DNA of 64,000 nt from Nitrospira sp. (lineage in GTDB: Bacteria; Nitrospirota; Nitrospiria; Nitrospirales; Nitrospiraceae): the NCBI GenBank assembly GCA_024760545.1, contig CP060501.1, forward strand, positions 3,612,036 through 3,676,035, given 5' to 3'. The first letter of the stretch is position 1. Every line of letters begins with the position of its first letter. Under the pieces are notes generated by a model that saw only the letters and a program-made list of their open reading frames with translations, was not told the origin of the DNA and made no database searches. Shown here in pieces: positions 16,309 through 25,056 of this stretch. A program made the translations under genes and the position numbers.

Positions 16309-19300
16309 TTACCCACGGGAATATCGGTTGTAATACTCGCGCAATCGACGAAAAGACGCCTCGGAACCAACTTCTGGCTTAACCGACATAATCTGTTCTA
16401 AACAGGTGGACAGCTCCTCAAGAGGCCATTGCTCAGATTCATCTACGATCGCATTCAAGAGTGACAATGCTTCCGATGGATACTGTGTCGCTAACTCAGA
16501 TTCAGCGAGAGCCTTTACAGGTAAGTAAAAGTGTTTGGTTTGAATTATCATCGGTTTGAGTAAGTTGAAAGCTTGTAAAAACAGCGGGCCGGCATACACG
16601 CACAGTTCCATGAAGGCAGCCGACTCATTTCCGGTACGCTTGTCATGTGACTTTGGCCAAGCAGATTCAATCAGTGGCTTTACTCGATGAGTCCAATAAT
16701 CAGGACGACGGTTTTCTGCACTGCCAAGTGAGCGGGCTAGCATTTTTGCTGCTTCAGCTAATCCCTCCTTGGGAAGGGCATTGAACGTGTCTCTCAACTC
16801 GCCAATGGTAAGTTGATCTCGCAGCTCAAGTGCCGCCACTACCAATAGAGAGGCATACTGTTTGTCATGTTTCCCAAGGCTATTGTATTTACAGGCTGTC
16901 TTAAGAAACGGAGCCTTGAAGGCATCGAGCAATTCTGCACTTATCCTTGGCGTCCACAAATAGCCTTCCCATACTGCTTGTGCTTCTGTCGGGTTTGTCC
17001 CCCAGTCAAAGTATGGCAAGAGATGTTGAGCAGTCCACGCAGGGTCCGCTGAATAAAGAGATGTCAGGTGTGCAGCCATGATTGTGCGACCATGGACAAA
17101 TCCTTTTATCGCTGGATTGGTGAGCATCGTTAGCCTCGCCTTCACCGGCTCGTGTAGTTCCGAGCCAACCATGGGGTCTGTTTGGTACCACCAACTAAGA
17201 ATGGCCTCTGTAGCGTGTCCCACTGGATTATTAATTGCTCTGCCAACAGGATCTCCCTCTAGCGAGTTCACATCTTTGTCAGCGTTTTCGAAGACCCTAT
17301 CGATAAGCTGAAACCAAATGTTCTGTAATAAAGGTGATAGATCCTTGACTAGGATTTTCAGCCACCAAGCATAAGTGTGTCGCAATTCCCGAATCGTTTG
17401 GTTTGGGGCGTTTAGCAATTGCGGCCCAATCTCGGTCAGAGCGAGTATGCGATTGTCGCTTTCAGCCAATACTTGTAAGGCGTCTCTCCAAACTCCAATG
17501 TTCCAGTTTGTTCTTGCAGCAAGGTTCTTAAGGGCATTGATTGCTTGATTCGCATCGGCTTTACAAATCTCTCTCCAATCATCTTTATACCCAATGTTGT
17601 CTGTAGGGCGGATCGCAAGCGCATTTATCAACTTGTCTATTTCTCTCGGTAGCGTGATGTGCTCCCCAATTAGTTCTCCTTCTCCAGATTCCATCCAGGT
17701 TGGGAAATGGTCACGTTCACCTGACTGAAGGGTCCACCGAGGATATTTGTTTGAGAGCGTTTGCAGCTGCTTTTTAGCAGCATTAGATAGCGAAACATCT
17801 GTGGTTCCCAATATCTTTAGCCGTAGCCAAATCGCACGACCTGCTAATTCTTCCCAGCGCATTTCCTGGAGGTCATCACGAAACATGATCCGGGGAGGTC
17901 CGGCAAGGATGGTGTTGCAAAGAGTGTCGAGCTGACTGTCATCGAGTTTTGGACCGAGTGATAAAAGCAGGCGAAAAGACTCTCGCTGAGTCTCCGAGGA
18001 CCAAAGCCACCACCCATTATCCTGCAACAGGAGGGCTAAACCTTCTGAAGGGTGAATAAGAGAAGACTCGCTTGCTGCAAAAAACTCCAACCTCCTAAAA
18101 ATTGGAAACTTGATGAACTGCCATCGTTCCAATTCTGCCTTTGCCAATGAAGGAGTTTCTGCGGCTGCACATAACCAGGCATCTCGACACAGCTCTATCA
18201 AGCAAGTCCATTCATGAAAATCATTGTTCTGCTCGTGATCTGTGATCGAAGGGCGATTAATGTAAGAGAAATCACTCTTGTCAGAAGCCCCCTCTAATTC
18301 AGCCATCATATCCATGCTTTCCTGAAGAGAAGATGTGAAATATGGAAGGCATTCGATAGCGGCTTTCGTCCAATCCGGATGTGTTTTAATTTCCTTTAGC
18401 TTTTCCCATGGGTGTTCTCCAACGTTTAGGGTAATTTCCCAATTAACAAGGTCTCGGATACGCATCTCCTCAGGGATAGCTTCATGATTCCCTTCCTCTC
18501 CTTGTCCTCGCTGACGCCAGCGGAAAGGTTCGCTGAAACAGATCAGCGGTCGGAGGAGACGAAGCAGTTCACGCTTGAGCAAAAAGTTCCACCCAGATCT
18601 TTTCAATTCGTCTGCCCACCTATACAGGTGCATGGAAGAACGATGGCGACTGTTCGTCCCTAGTCCAGCACATATCATTCTCCAAATCGTTGTAACGGGA
18701 CGAGGGAGACTAGACAGCTCATCATTGAGTTTTCTAACAATGAGCTCTTTGAAGGAGGGGTGTAGCGAACATCCGTGCCGGATCGCCCACATTAGCACTT
18801 CCGGTTTGTCGAGATGACGAACGATCCATCTACCTATGTGCCACATCACTTCATCTAACTGAGATAATGTGTAATGTGACTCTCCCATGTTCACAAGTGA
18901 CATGAGGGCACCGCTACTGAGAGGGGCAGGATGATCTAACAGGGAGAAGCGGGTTGGGGTATGGCTTGAAGACGATGGGGTTATCCCAAGTTTGTGAAGA
19001 TCTTTCTCTGTGAATCTTGGCTCTTCAAACAGATTGAGCCATTGAACTAACGGCACAGGATCAAGGTCTGCAAATACCCTTGCGGTTTGTCCCGATGGCT
19101 CCATAAGGGCCCAGAGGACTCGCTCAACTTGGCCGTCACTACTTATTTGAGAGGGAGCGCCAGATGCTTCACGAACAATAAGCGCTCGACGTCCGGTAAT
19201 GCCATCTCGATATAGTTCGGACCATTGCAGGAGGGTCTCATGCAACAGTTGATGCGAATGTGTCTCGGGGTAGAGGATAGGCACGACTCCTTTTGAACAC

Positions 19301-20076
19301 CAGTCTTGTTCGGCTTGAGCCGAGTCTCCGGCACTCTCAGCAAATGAACCAAATGCGTAAACCTCCTCTGACATTTCACCGAGAAGTCTGTCTGCCGACA
19401 GCGCATCAAGCATATATCTCATCACAGGGTCATCAATGCTGTACCCTATGAAGCAAACTACATAGTTGCGGAACAGCTCCGTTATGAATCGGCTAGCCCA
19501 CCGTTCTGCCAAATATGCCAAGCCAAAATCACCGCTCGAAACAACAAGACTATTGAGCGCAGCTGCATTGTTGTTTTCTGGTAAAAGGCCGTGCAGGTAC
19601 ACAAGACCATTCCACCTGCTTTTCTTGGGAACTGGAAGTAGCGGAGCGACATAATGGTGCAAGGACGGGTCTAACCTAATGAAGATTCTGTCGAAATTAG
19701 TGGTAATTAAGCGAATGGTCTGGTCTTTGTTCTTGGCTAGTGTCAATAAGGCAAGATGAGTAGCAGTTGAAGCTGAATCGCCTAGATCCTTTGGAGTGAG
19801 AATTTCCTTGATTTTTTCACGAACGACAGATCGTTTCTTTATCCTTCTTTCCAGTAGATCGAGTGCCTGATCAAAGCGACCCTCGTCGATAGCCTTCTTC
19901 TCTGCAGAATTAGGATTTTCTCCCAGAGATTCAAATATGCCATTGGTGAGTCCTTTAAAACCAGGCAAGCCAGCTGGATAGGAGATACCTGCTCCACAAA
20001 AGAAGATGACCTCTCCGTCTTCATGAGCCTGTACTAGGCGATTAGGTATATCCGGTCCGTCCTTGATGAATCGCAT
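16309..20076 (-). CDS. SIR2-domain protein, DSR1/DUF4020-like, probable anti-phage NADase
   Basis: The 1255-aa protein has an N-terminal SIR2 domain (about 1-290): CGAGIS at 27-32 with GLPGF, THLALL at 106-111, TTNFD at 125-129, catalytic His at 162 (VYLHG), and GYSIDDP at 211-217. The long remainder is helical; near residues 960-1080 the segments ending in HLLPYFDWGTNPTEAQAVW resemble DUF4020, as in the DSR1 defence-associated sirtuins. Those proteins deplete NAD+ after phage infection and stop growth. The gene has AT-richer codon use than its neighbours, which suggests transfer. Promoter candidates lie just upstream. It is also preceded on the same strand by a second SIR2 gene. I infer defence; no activity is shown. 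Confidence 0.85.
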   Translation of the reverse strand: MRFIKDGPDIPNRLVQAHEDGEVIFFCGAGISYPAGLPGFKGLTNGIFESLGENPNSAEKKAIDEGRFDQALDLLERRIKKRSVVREKIKEILTPKDLGDSASTATHLALLTLAKNKDQTIRLITTNFDRIFIRLDPSLHHYVAPLLPVPKKSRWNGLVYLHGLLPENNNAAALNSLVVSSGDFGLAYLAERWASRFITELFRNYVVCFIGYSIDDPVMRYMLDALSADRLLGEMSEEVYAFGSFAESAGDSAQAEQDWCSKGVVPILYPETHSHQLLHETLLQWSELYRDGITGRRALIVREASGAPSQISSDGQVERVLWALMEPSGQTARVFADLDPVPLVQWLNLFEEPRFTEKDLHKLGITPSSSSHTPTRFSLLDHPAPLSSGALMSLVNMGESHYTLSQLDEVMWHIGRWIVRHLDKPEVLMWAIRHGCSLHPSFKELIVRKLNDELSSLPRPVTTIWRMICAGLGTNSRHRSSMHLYRWADELKRSGWNFLLKRELLRLLRPLICFSEPFRWRQRGQGEEGNHEAIPEEMRIRDLVNWEITLNVGEHPWEKLKEIKTHPDWTKAAIECLPYFTSSLQESMDMMAELEGASDKSDFSYINRPSITDHEQNNDFHEWTCLIELCRDAWLCAAAETPSLAKAELERWQFIKFPIFRRLEFFAASESSLIHPSEGLALLLQDNGWWLWSSETQRESFRLLLSLGPKLDDSQLDTLCNTILAGPPRIMFRDDLQEMRWEELAGRAIWLRLKILGTTDVSLSNAAKKQLQTLSNKYPRWTLQSGERDHFPTWMESGEGELIGEHITLPREIDKLINALAIRPTDNIGYKDDWREICKADANQAINALKNLAARTNWNIGVWRDALQVLAESDNRILALTEIGPQLLNAPNQTIRELRHTYAWWLKILVKDLSPLLQNIWFQLIDRVFENADKDVNSLEGDPVGRAINNPVGHATEAILSWWYQTDPMVGSELHEPVKARLTMLTNPAIKGFVHGRTIMAAHLTSLYSADPAWTAQHLLPYFDWGTNPTEAQAVWEGYLWTPRISAELLDAFKAPFLKTACKYNSLGKHDKQYASLLVVAALELRDQLTIGELRDTFNALPKEGLAEAAKMLARSLGSAENRRPDYWTHRVKPLIESAWPKSHDKRTGNESAAFMELCVYAGPLFLQAFNLLKPMIIQTKHFYLPVKALAESELATQYPSEALSLLNAIVDESEQWPLEELSTCLEQIMSVKPEVGSEASFRRLREYYNRYSRG

Positions 20077-20117
20077 TGGAATGATGCCTTGGGGGAAATG
20101 TGTGAAAAGTATACGTG

Positions 20118-20146
20118 AGTATAAGGAAATACGAAAGACTGGTCAG
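20118..20146 (-). promoter_or_regulatory. Promoter candidate for the 1255-aa SIR2 gene
   Basis: On the minus strand CTGACC (20146-20141) and TATACT (20123-20118) are 17 bp apart. A second TATACT follows ten bases downstream (20113-20108). The implied leader is about 35 nt to the ATG at 20076. This suggests the gene has its own promoter, separate from the upstream SIR2-TPR gene 240 bp away. Confidence 0.5.
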
Positions 20147-20316
20147 GTGCTGAACCATTCCTTCATAAGGTCAGAACCGTACGTAATGATGCGCGAAAAC
20201 GTCTGTCCTTGGTGCTGCTCGGTCAGCTACTGAGGAGCGCAATGGATGTCGCTACCGTAGCCATGTGTTTGAGACCACAATCGGCGGTAATGCTCGCGGC
20301 GAAGGTTTCAAGGTTT

Positions 20317-23103
20317 CTAGGGTGGATTCTGGGAAAGCCGCTCGTCGCACAGGGCGATCAGGCGTTGAGCCGTTGCGTAATCTTCTGAATCGGCGGCAAG
20401 CAGTGCCAAGGCTTGCCCGGCAAGTACTCTGGCTTGGCCCCAGTCTTGTCGGGATTCACATGTGATGATCGCAGCGTTCAGTAGCGCTGTGGCGCGATAG
20501 TGCTGGTTGCCAGTGTGCTCCGCCACTTCGGCAAGCTGGAGGAGTAATGGCAACGCTGATTCAAGGCGCTCCTGCCGAATGAGCGTATCTACCCAGGACT
20601 GCAACAGGGACTCGCAGTTGCTGAACGCCTCTCCGGCCTGACGCGTGCGCCCGAGTTGCAGAAAGCCGTTGCCGGCGGCGCCATACCACTCTACGGCCCG
20701 CGCCACGTCGCCGGCGAAGCGCGCGCTGCTCGCGGCGGATTGTTGAAAAGCCACGACCAGTTGTTGCGCGCCGATCTGTTGATACATGGCGATGAGTTCG
20801 GGATAGAGCCTAACCATTTCGCTCGCCGCCTGCCGTTGCCGTTCGATGTCGGTGAAGGTATGACCTTCGGCAGACAGCTTAGCGATCCGGGCATCGAGCT
20901 GCACGGCTGTCTCGCACAATCGGCAATAATCCCGCTCACGAGCTTGGCCGAGTGTGTCCCATAGCTCGGCGGATTCGGTAAACACAGTTGCGGCTTCTTC
21001 ATCGCGTTGCTGGAGCAGCAATGTCAGCCCCAGGTTTTGAAGGAGGCCTGCGAGCGTCGGCGGATCACGGCGCTGTCGGGCCAATTCGACGGCTCGACGG
21101 GATGCTTGTTCTGCTCCCGCTAAGTCGCCCATTCGCAGAAGAGTTCGTCCTATGAGACCATACAAGTCTTGCTCCAAAACGGGATGCCGTTGTTCGACGA
21201 GCGGAAGGGCTTCTCTGGCAATCTCGATCGCGCGTTGCATCTCACCCGCCTCGGCTTCCAGCGTCGCGAGGCGATACAGTGCAAGCGCCTCGTTCGTGGG
21301 ATTATGCAATCCGCGCTGCAGGTCCACCGCTTGGTGGAACCAGCTGCGCGCCGCATCGAGGTTGCCGCGGCCCCGCTCCAGCAAGCCTAACGCAAGGCAA
21401 GTAGACGCCTCATTTTCTCGCCGTCCGGTTCGCCGGTTGATGGCCAAGCTCTGCTGATACACTTGCTCTGCCTGATTGAATTCACCTTGAGCCGTGAGCA
21501 CTTCGCCGCTATTGGTCATGGCGGCGGCAGCGGCCTGGTCGTCGCCCAGCCGTGTAAACAATTGTTCCACTTGCCCGAATAGATCGAGCGCGGCTGTATA
21601 GTCGGCTCTTAGCTTTGCGATCAACCCAAAGAGGTTGAGTGTGGTGCCGCGCACATACTCGTCGCCGATGGTCTTGGCAAGGTTCATAGCCTCTTCACAC
21701 AACCTATGCGCTTCGTCCAGCTCAAGTTGGCGAATCAGAAAAGCTCCGTAGCCGAGCAGGCCGAAGACAATGGCGGTGGGGTCGCCGCGTCGGCGATAGC
21801 CCGCGAGTGCCTCGGCGTACAGTTCCTTAGCTTCGGCGATGTATCCCAACGCTTCAAAGCTCGTCGCCAGGTTGCCGCGCCAGCGGTCCCGGGTGTCGCC
21901 GTCCTCGGCAGTCTCGATGGCTTTCACGAAACGCTCCGATGCTTCTTCGTGCCGGCCGAACCCCTGCAGAAGTATCCCCGCGGCGTTATTGACGAGCGAC
22001 AAGGTGGTCGATACCGCTTGGGCATCGGCCGCCGGAAGCTGTTCCATGGCAGATAGAATCGCGAGTATGAGATCGAGCGCGACAGAGGGTTCGGCGCAAG
22101 CGCGCACCACGAAGGCTACCGAAAGCCCGCATAGAGCGGACGGAAGGGCAGATGCCCAGTCGGCGGCCCCTTGTCGTAGCGTCAGGTTCCCTTCCTCTTG
22201 TGTCGGAGCAGGTTGAACGGCAATTCTGGAGGCGATCTGGTCTCGTGCCTGTGGGGCGTGCGGCTGTAGCAAGTCCTGCACGAATTCAGGGAGCTCTCCT
22301 TCCACAATCGCCGCCCGCGCCCCATACCGTTCCCGCAAAGCGAGTACGGCCGGTTTTGGTTGGGTCCCCTTGCGCACCATCCAGGTAAAGCCGACGGCGT
22401 GTTCGGACTCAGCCGCCAGGCCGAGATAGTTCGGTTCGGCTTCCAGATCAAGGCCCGAAAATCCGAGAAACAGCCAGTGAGCCTGCCGCAGCAGATGGCG
22501 TGTACATTGTGTGACCGTAGGCGGAAAGCCCCGTTTGCGCTGTGCCAATGTATCGATCAGCGTATTGGGATCAACCACCGACCCATGGAGTTTCAACAGA
22601 TGACACGGGCCACCGGCGACGGTGAGCTGATCGAGGTTTTCAGCGAGCGCTCGAAAGTGTTCCGGCTGGTAATGCACGTGAAGCGGCACATCCAGCAATG
22701 AGAACGCCGATTCCAGCACTCGATCAAAATTGGTCGTCACAATGGCGCGTACGAGACCTGCACGCGCCAGCCACGCGATCGCGAGATGTGTGGCATTCGC
22801 CCGGTCACTATCGAGATGTCGAATCACGTCAAAGTAACGGCGACGCAGGATCTCGGCGAGCACCTGGGCTTGATACTCCGGCGGTAGTTTCTCCTGTCTA
22901 TGCCGGGTGGACACCACGTCCACGGCCCGATCGGCGAGCGCACGATCGAGTAGCGGTGCCGAGGCGTCGGCGAGCGCTCGGATCACGACATGATTGAAGT
23001 CGCGCCAGGACGGCAAATTTGTCGGCGGTGCCATCGAGATGCCGGCACCGGCAAAGATCACTAAGCGAGATTCATCCGAGGCTTGTACGAGTGGTTGGAG
23101 CAT
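20317..23103 (-). CDS. SIR2-TPR fusion protein, probable defence NADase
   Basis: The 928-aa protein starts with a SIR2 domain: AGAGIS at 18-23, ATHLA at 104-108, TTNFD at 123-127, catalytic His at 173 (LKLHGS) and GFSGLD at 214-219. From about residue 340 to 920 it is built of tetratricopeptide repeats (for example FGLIAKLRADYTAALDLFGQ, TNSGEVLTAQGEFNQAEQVY). In defence proteins such arrays act as sensors or oligomerisation arms for NAD+-cleaving SIR2. Codon use is GC-rich like the surrounding chromosome, unlike the other SIR2 gene, so the two genes may have different histories. A TACAAT box sits nearly on the start codon. Confidence 0.85.
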   Translation of the reverse strand: MLQPLVQASDESRLVIFAGAGISMAPPTNLPSWRDFNHVVIRALADASAPLLDRALADRAVDVVSTRHRQEKLPPEYQAQVLAEILRRRYFDVIRHLDSDRANATHLAIAWLARAGLVRAIVTTNFDRVLESAFSLLDVPLHVHYQPEHFRALAENLDQLTVAGGPCHLLKLHGSVVDPNTLIDTLAQRKRGFPPTVTQCTRHLLRQAHWLFLGFSGLDLEAEPNYLGLAAESEHAVGFTWMVRKGTQPKPAVLALRERYGARAAIVEGELPEFVQDLLQPHAPQARDQIASRIAVQPAPTQEEGNLTLRQGAADWASALPSALCGLSVAFVVRACAEPSVALDLILAILSAMEQLPAADAQAVSTTLSLVNNAAGILLQGFGRHEEASERFVKAIETAEDGDTRDRWRGNLATSFEALGYIAEAKELYAEALAGYRRRGDPTAIVFGLLGYGAFLIRQLELDEAHRLCEEAMNLAKTIGDEYVRGTTLNLFGLIAKLRADYTAALDLFGQVEQLFTRLGDDQAAAAAMTNSGEVLTAQGEFNQAEQVYQQSLAINRRTGRRENEASTCLALGLLERGRGNLDAARSWFHQAVDLQRGLHNPTNEALALYRLATLEAEAGEMQRAIEIAREALPLVEQRHPVLEQDLYGLIGRTLLRMGDLAGAEQASRRAVELARQRRDPPTLAGLLQNLGLTLLLQQRDEEAATVFTESAELWDTLGQARERDYCRLCETAVQLDARIAKLSAEGHTFTDIERQRQAASEMVRLYPELIAMYQQIGAQQLVVAFQQSAASSARFAGDVARAVEWYGAAGNGFLQLGRTRQAGEAFSNCESLLQSWVDTLIRQERLESALPLLLQLAEVAEHTGNQHYRATALLNAAIITCESRQDWGQARVLAGQALALLAADSEDYATAQRLIALCDERLSQNPP

Positions 23104-23110
23104 CGGGACG

Positions 23111-23116
23111 ATTGTA
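23111..23116 (-). promoter_or_regulatory. -10-like box nearly adjoining the SIR2-TPR start
   Basis: TACAAT on the minus strand lies seven bases before the ATG at 23103. A transcript from it would begin at or one to two bases before the start codon, and no Shine-Dalgarno sequence is seen. This hints at a leaderless message. The -35 match is poor, so the site is uncertain. Confidence 0.35.
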
Positions 23117-23192
23117 CTCTGTCCGCGCGAAAAGAGGAAAATAGGCCGGGCACGTTCTCGCTAAGCGATTACGCGAGGATGATGCCGGCCCA

Positions 23193-24131
23193 TCAATGAT
23201 GGTGGGCGAAGGTAGGTGTGTCGTCGTGCTGCTCGGTCAGCTTCCGGAGGTCGCAGTGCATGTCGTCAGGATCGCAGCATTCGGTTTCCAGTTGAATGGT
23301 CATGTGTTTGATGCCGAAGTCTGTTGTGATCCGGTTCTGGATCAACTGCAACAGCTCCGGAGGCGTGTGATGAGGTTCGATCATGACGTGACTGGTAAGC
23401 ATGACCAGCCGAGGTTCGACCGCCCAAATATGAAGATCGTGCACATTTTTGACACCGGGAATGGCTTCCATGGTTGCGGCGACATGCGACGCGCTGATTC
23501 CCGGTGGCGTCGACTCCAAGAGGACTTCCATCGACTCTTTAAAGATCGGCCAAGCTCCACGGAGGATGGCGCCGACGACCAGCAAGCTCACGAGCGGGTC
23601 CAGGATGGCCCATCCCGTCAGGAGTATCGCGGCACCGCTAACGATGACGCCGAGGGAGACCCAGGCGTCCCCTAACATGTGCCAAAACGCACTGCGAATA
23701 TTCAAATCGTCTTTCGCTCCGTGTTGAAGCAATAGGGCGATCACGAGGTTGGCGGCAAAACTGACGGCGGCGACCGCCATGACCCACGAGCCATCGACGG
23801 GAACCGGATGGAACAATCGTTTCAGGCCGACGATCGTGATGCCCAGTGCGGTCAACAGAAGGATAAAGCTGTTTAAAAATGCCGCGATGATGCCTGCGCG
23901 ATGATACCCGAAGGTCCGGCTCTCTGAAGCCGGCCGTGCGGTGAGGAGATGGGCGTAGAGGGCCAGAAACAGCGATCCCTGATCGACGAGGTTGTGCCCC
24001 GCGTCGCTCATAAGACCAATGCTGTCGAGAAACCAGCCCCCGACGAACTCAGCCGCAATGATGACCGCATTGATGGCGAGGGCGAGTTGCAGCCGTGATC
24101 GAAGATGTGAGTAAGATGCGAGCGTCGTCAT
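23193..24131 (-). CDS. Cation diffusion facilitator (CzcD/ZitB-type) metal exporter
   Basis: I start at the ATG at 24131 (MTTLASYSH), giving 312 aa. Six transmembrane helices are seen, with the metal-site signatures SDAGHNLVD in helix 2 and HMLGDAWVS in helix 5 (HxxxD type, as in zinc exporters). A cytoplasmic domain follows (NVHDLHIWAVEP, HVMIEPHH), and the tail is metal-ligand-rich (CCDPDDMHCD and terminal HHH). It exports Zn2+ or a related divalent ion in exchange for protons. No metal-sensor gene lies beside it. The SIR2-TPR gene follows after 89 bases. Confidence 0.92.
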   Translation of the reverse strand: MTTLASYSHLRSRLQLALAINAVIIAAEFVGGWFLDSIGLMSDAGHNLVDQGSLFLALYAHLLTARPASESRTFGYHRAGIIAAFLNSFILLLTALGITIVGLKRLFHPVPVDGSWVMAVAAVSFAANLVIALLLQHGAKDDLNIRSAFWHMLGDAWVSLGVIVSGAAILLTGWAILDPLVSLLVVGAILRGAWPIFKESMEVLLESTPPGISASHVAATMEAIPGVKNVHDLHIWAVEPRLVMLTSHVMIEPHHTPPELLQLIQNRITTDFGIKHMTIQLETECCDPDDMHCDLRKLTEQHDDTPTFAHHH

Positions 24132-24201
24132 TGATACAGTTTCGCATGGGTTGCGCCATGCGGCAAGCCTTGGCAAAGGTTTATCGAAAAATCCGCAGCG
24201 A

Positions 24202-25056
24202 CTAGCGGACGGGTTTTGATGGGAGACGTTCGCTCAACACCGGGTAGTTCGCCTGATCCATCCCTGAATTGCCGGTGGAGAGATCGGTCGCAATCACGCG
24301 CAGCTTGATTCCGTCGGGAGCCTCTCTCGACGGAGGGACAAAGAACGGAGCTTCGAATGTGCGGCTTCCTTCATCGTAAAACATCTGCAATCGCTCGATG
24401 ATTCGATCACCGACCAGGACCTCTCCATAAATACGGATTTTTCTGGAGTCCCAATCTCCATGGGGACGGACCAAGGAACCGGATAGGGTGCGGACGGAAG
24501 CTCGCAATTTGACGTCGTCTTTGGCGATCAACGGATCTCGCGGCTTTGGTCGTTCGATCTGGACTAGGTAGCCAGAGAGATGCAGCACGATCCCGTCATC
24601 CGTCAGATCCTGCCCCGGTATCAATAAAAGCGTCTTGCTGGTCTTCTGCATTGAAGCCGGATAGGCCAGCGGCCCTTCGGCGGAGATGTCCACCACCGTC
24701 GGTTTCTGCAACTCCAACGTCGTGATGAAGGAGGCGGAGGGACGAGAACTGTAGATCGGCTCCTCCATCAGGTGGGGGGTGCGCATGATCTGATTCTGAT
24801 CGCCGGCCTCTCCTTGCTGCAGGCCGGTGGCCAGAATGCGGCCGCTGGCAATGTCGGTGATAGTCACGCGAGCTCCACCCACCTCGCGGCCCAATACCAT
24901 CGCTCCATGAGCGACGACCCGTACAAGCACTGTCGTCGGGTGTGGAGCGTTGAGCGACGAATCGGGCGGGGTTTGGCTTTGGACTGGAGCCGGAAAGCAG
25001 GGAAGCAGGGAGAGCGAGACGGTCAATCCAAACCGGACGAGGGCGGACTGCGTCAT
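24202..25056 (-). CDS. Exported protein of unknown function, coupled to metG
   Basis: The 284-aa protein has a signal peptide (about 1-27, ending VQSQ). The mature part is beta-rich, with a carboxypeptidase-regulatory-like opening (GGARVTITDIASGRIL) and a PILIP-like middle (TSKTLLLIPGQDLTDDGI). The start overlaps the metG stop by four bases, so translation is probably coupled, although the function is unrelated on its face. I do not recognise a family beyond Ig-like/transthyretin-like folding, which is a guess. Confidence 0.65.
   Translation of the reverse strand: MTQSALVRFGLTVSLSLLPCFPAPVQSQTPPDSSLNAPHPTTVLVRVVAHGAMVLGREVGGARVTITDIASGRILATGLQQGEAGDQNQIMRTPHLMEEPIYSSRPSASFITTLELQKPTVVDISAEGPLAYPASMQKTSKTLLLIPGQDLTDDGIVLHLSGYLVQIERPKPRDPLIAKDDVKLRASVRTLSGSLVRPHGDWDSRKIRIYGEVLVGDRIIERLQMFYDEGSRTFEAPFFVPPSREAPDGIKLRVIATDLSTGNSGMDQANYPVLSERLPSKPVR

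Noticed and set aside
22880-22890. Second ops-like GGCGGTAGTTT match on the plus strand
   Set aside because: It lies inside the minus-strand SIR2-TPR gene, on the non-coding strand and away from any leader. I take it as a chance match and as a caution for the ops call at 47529.
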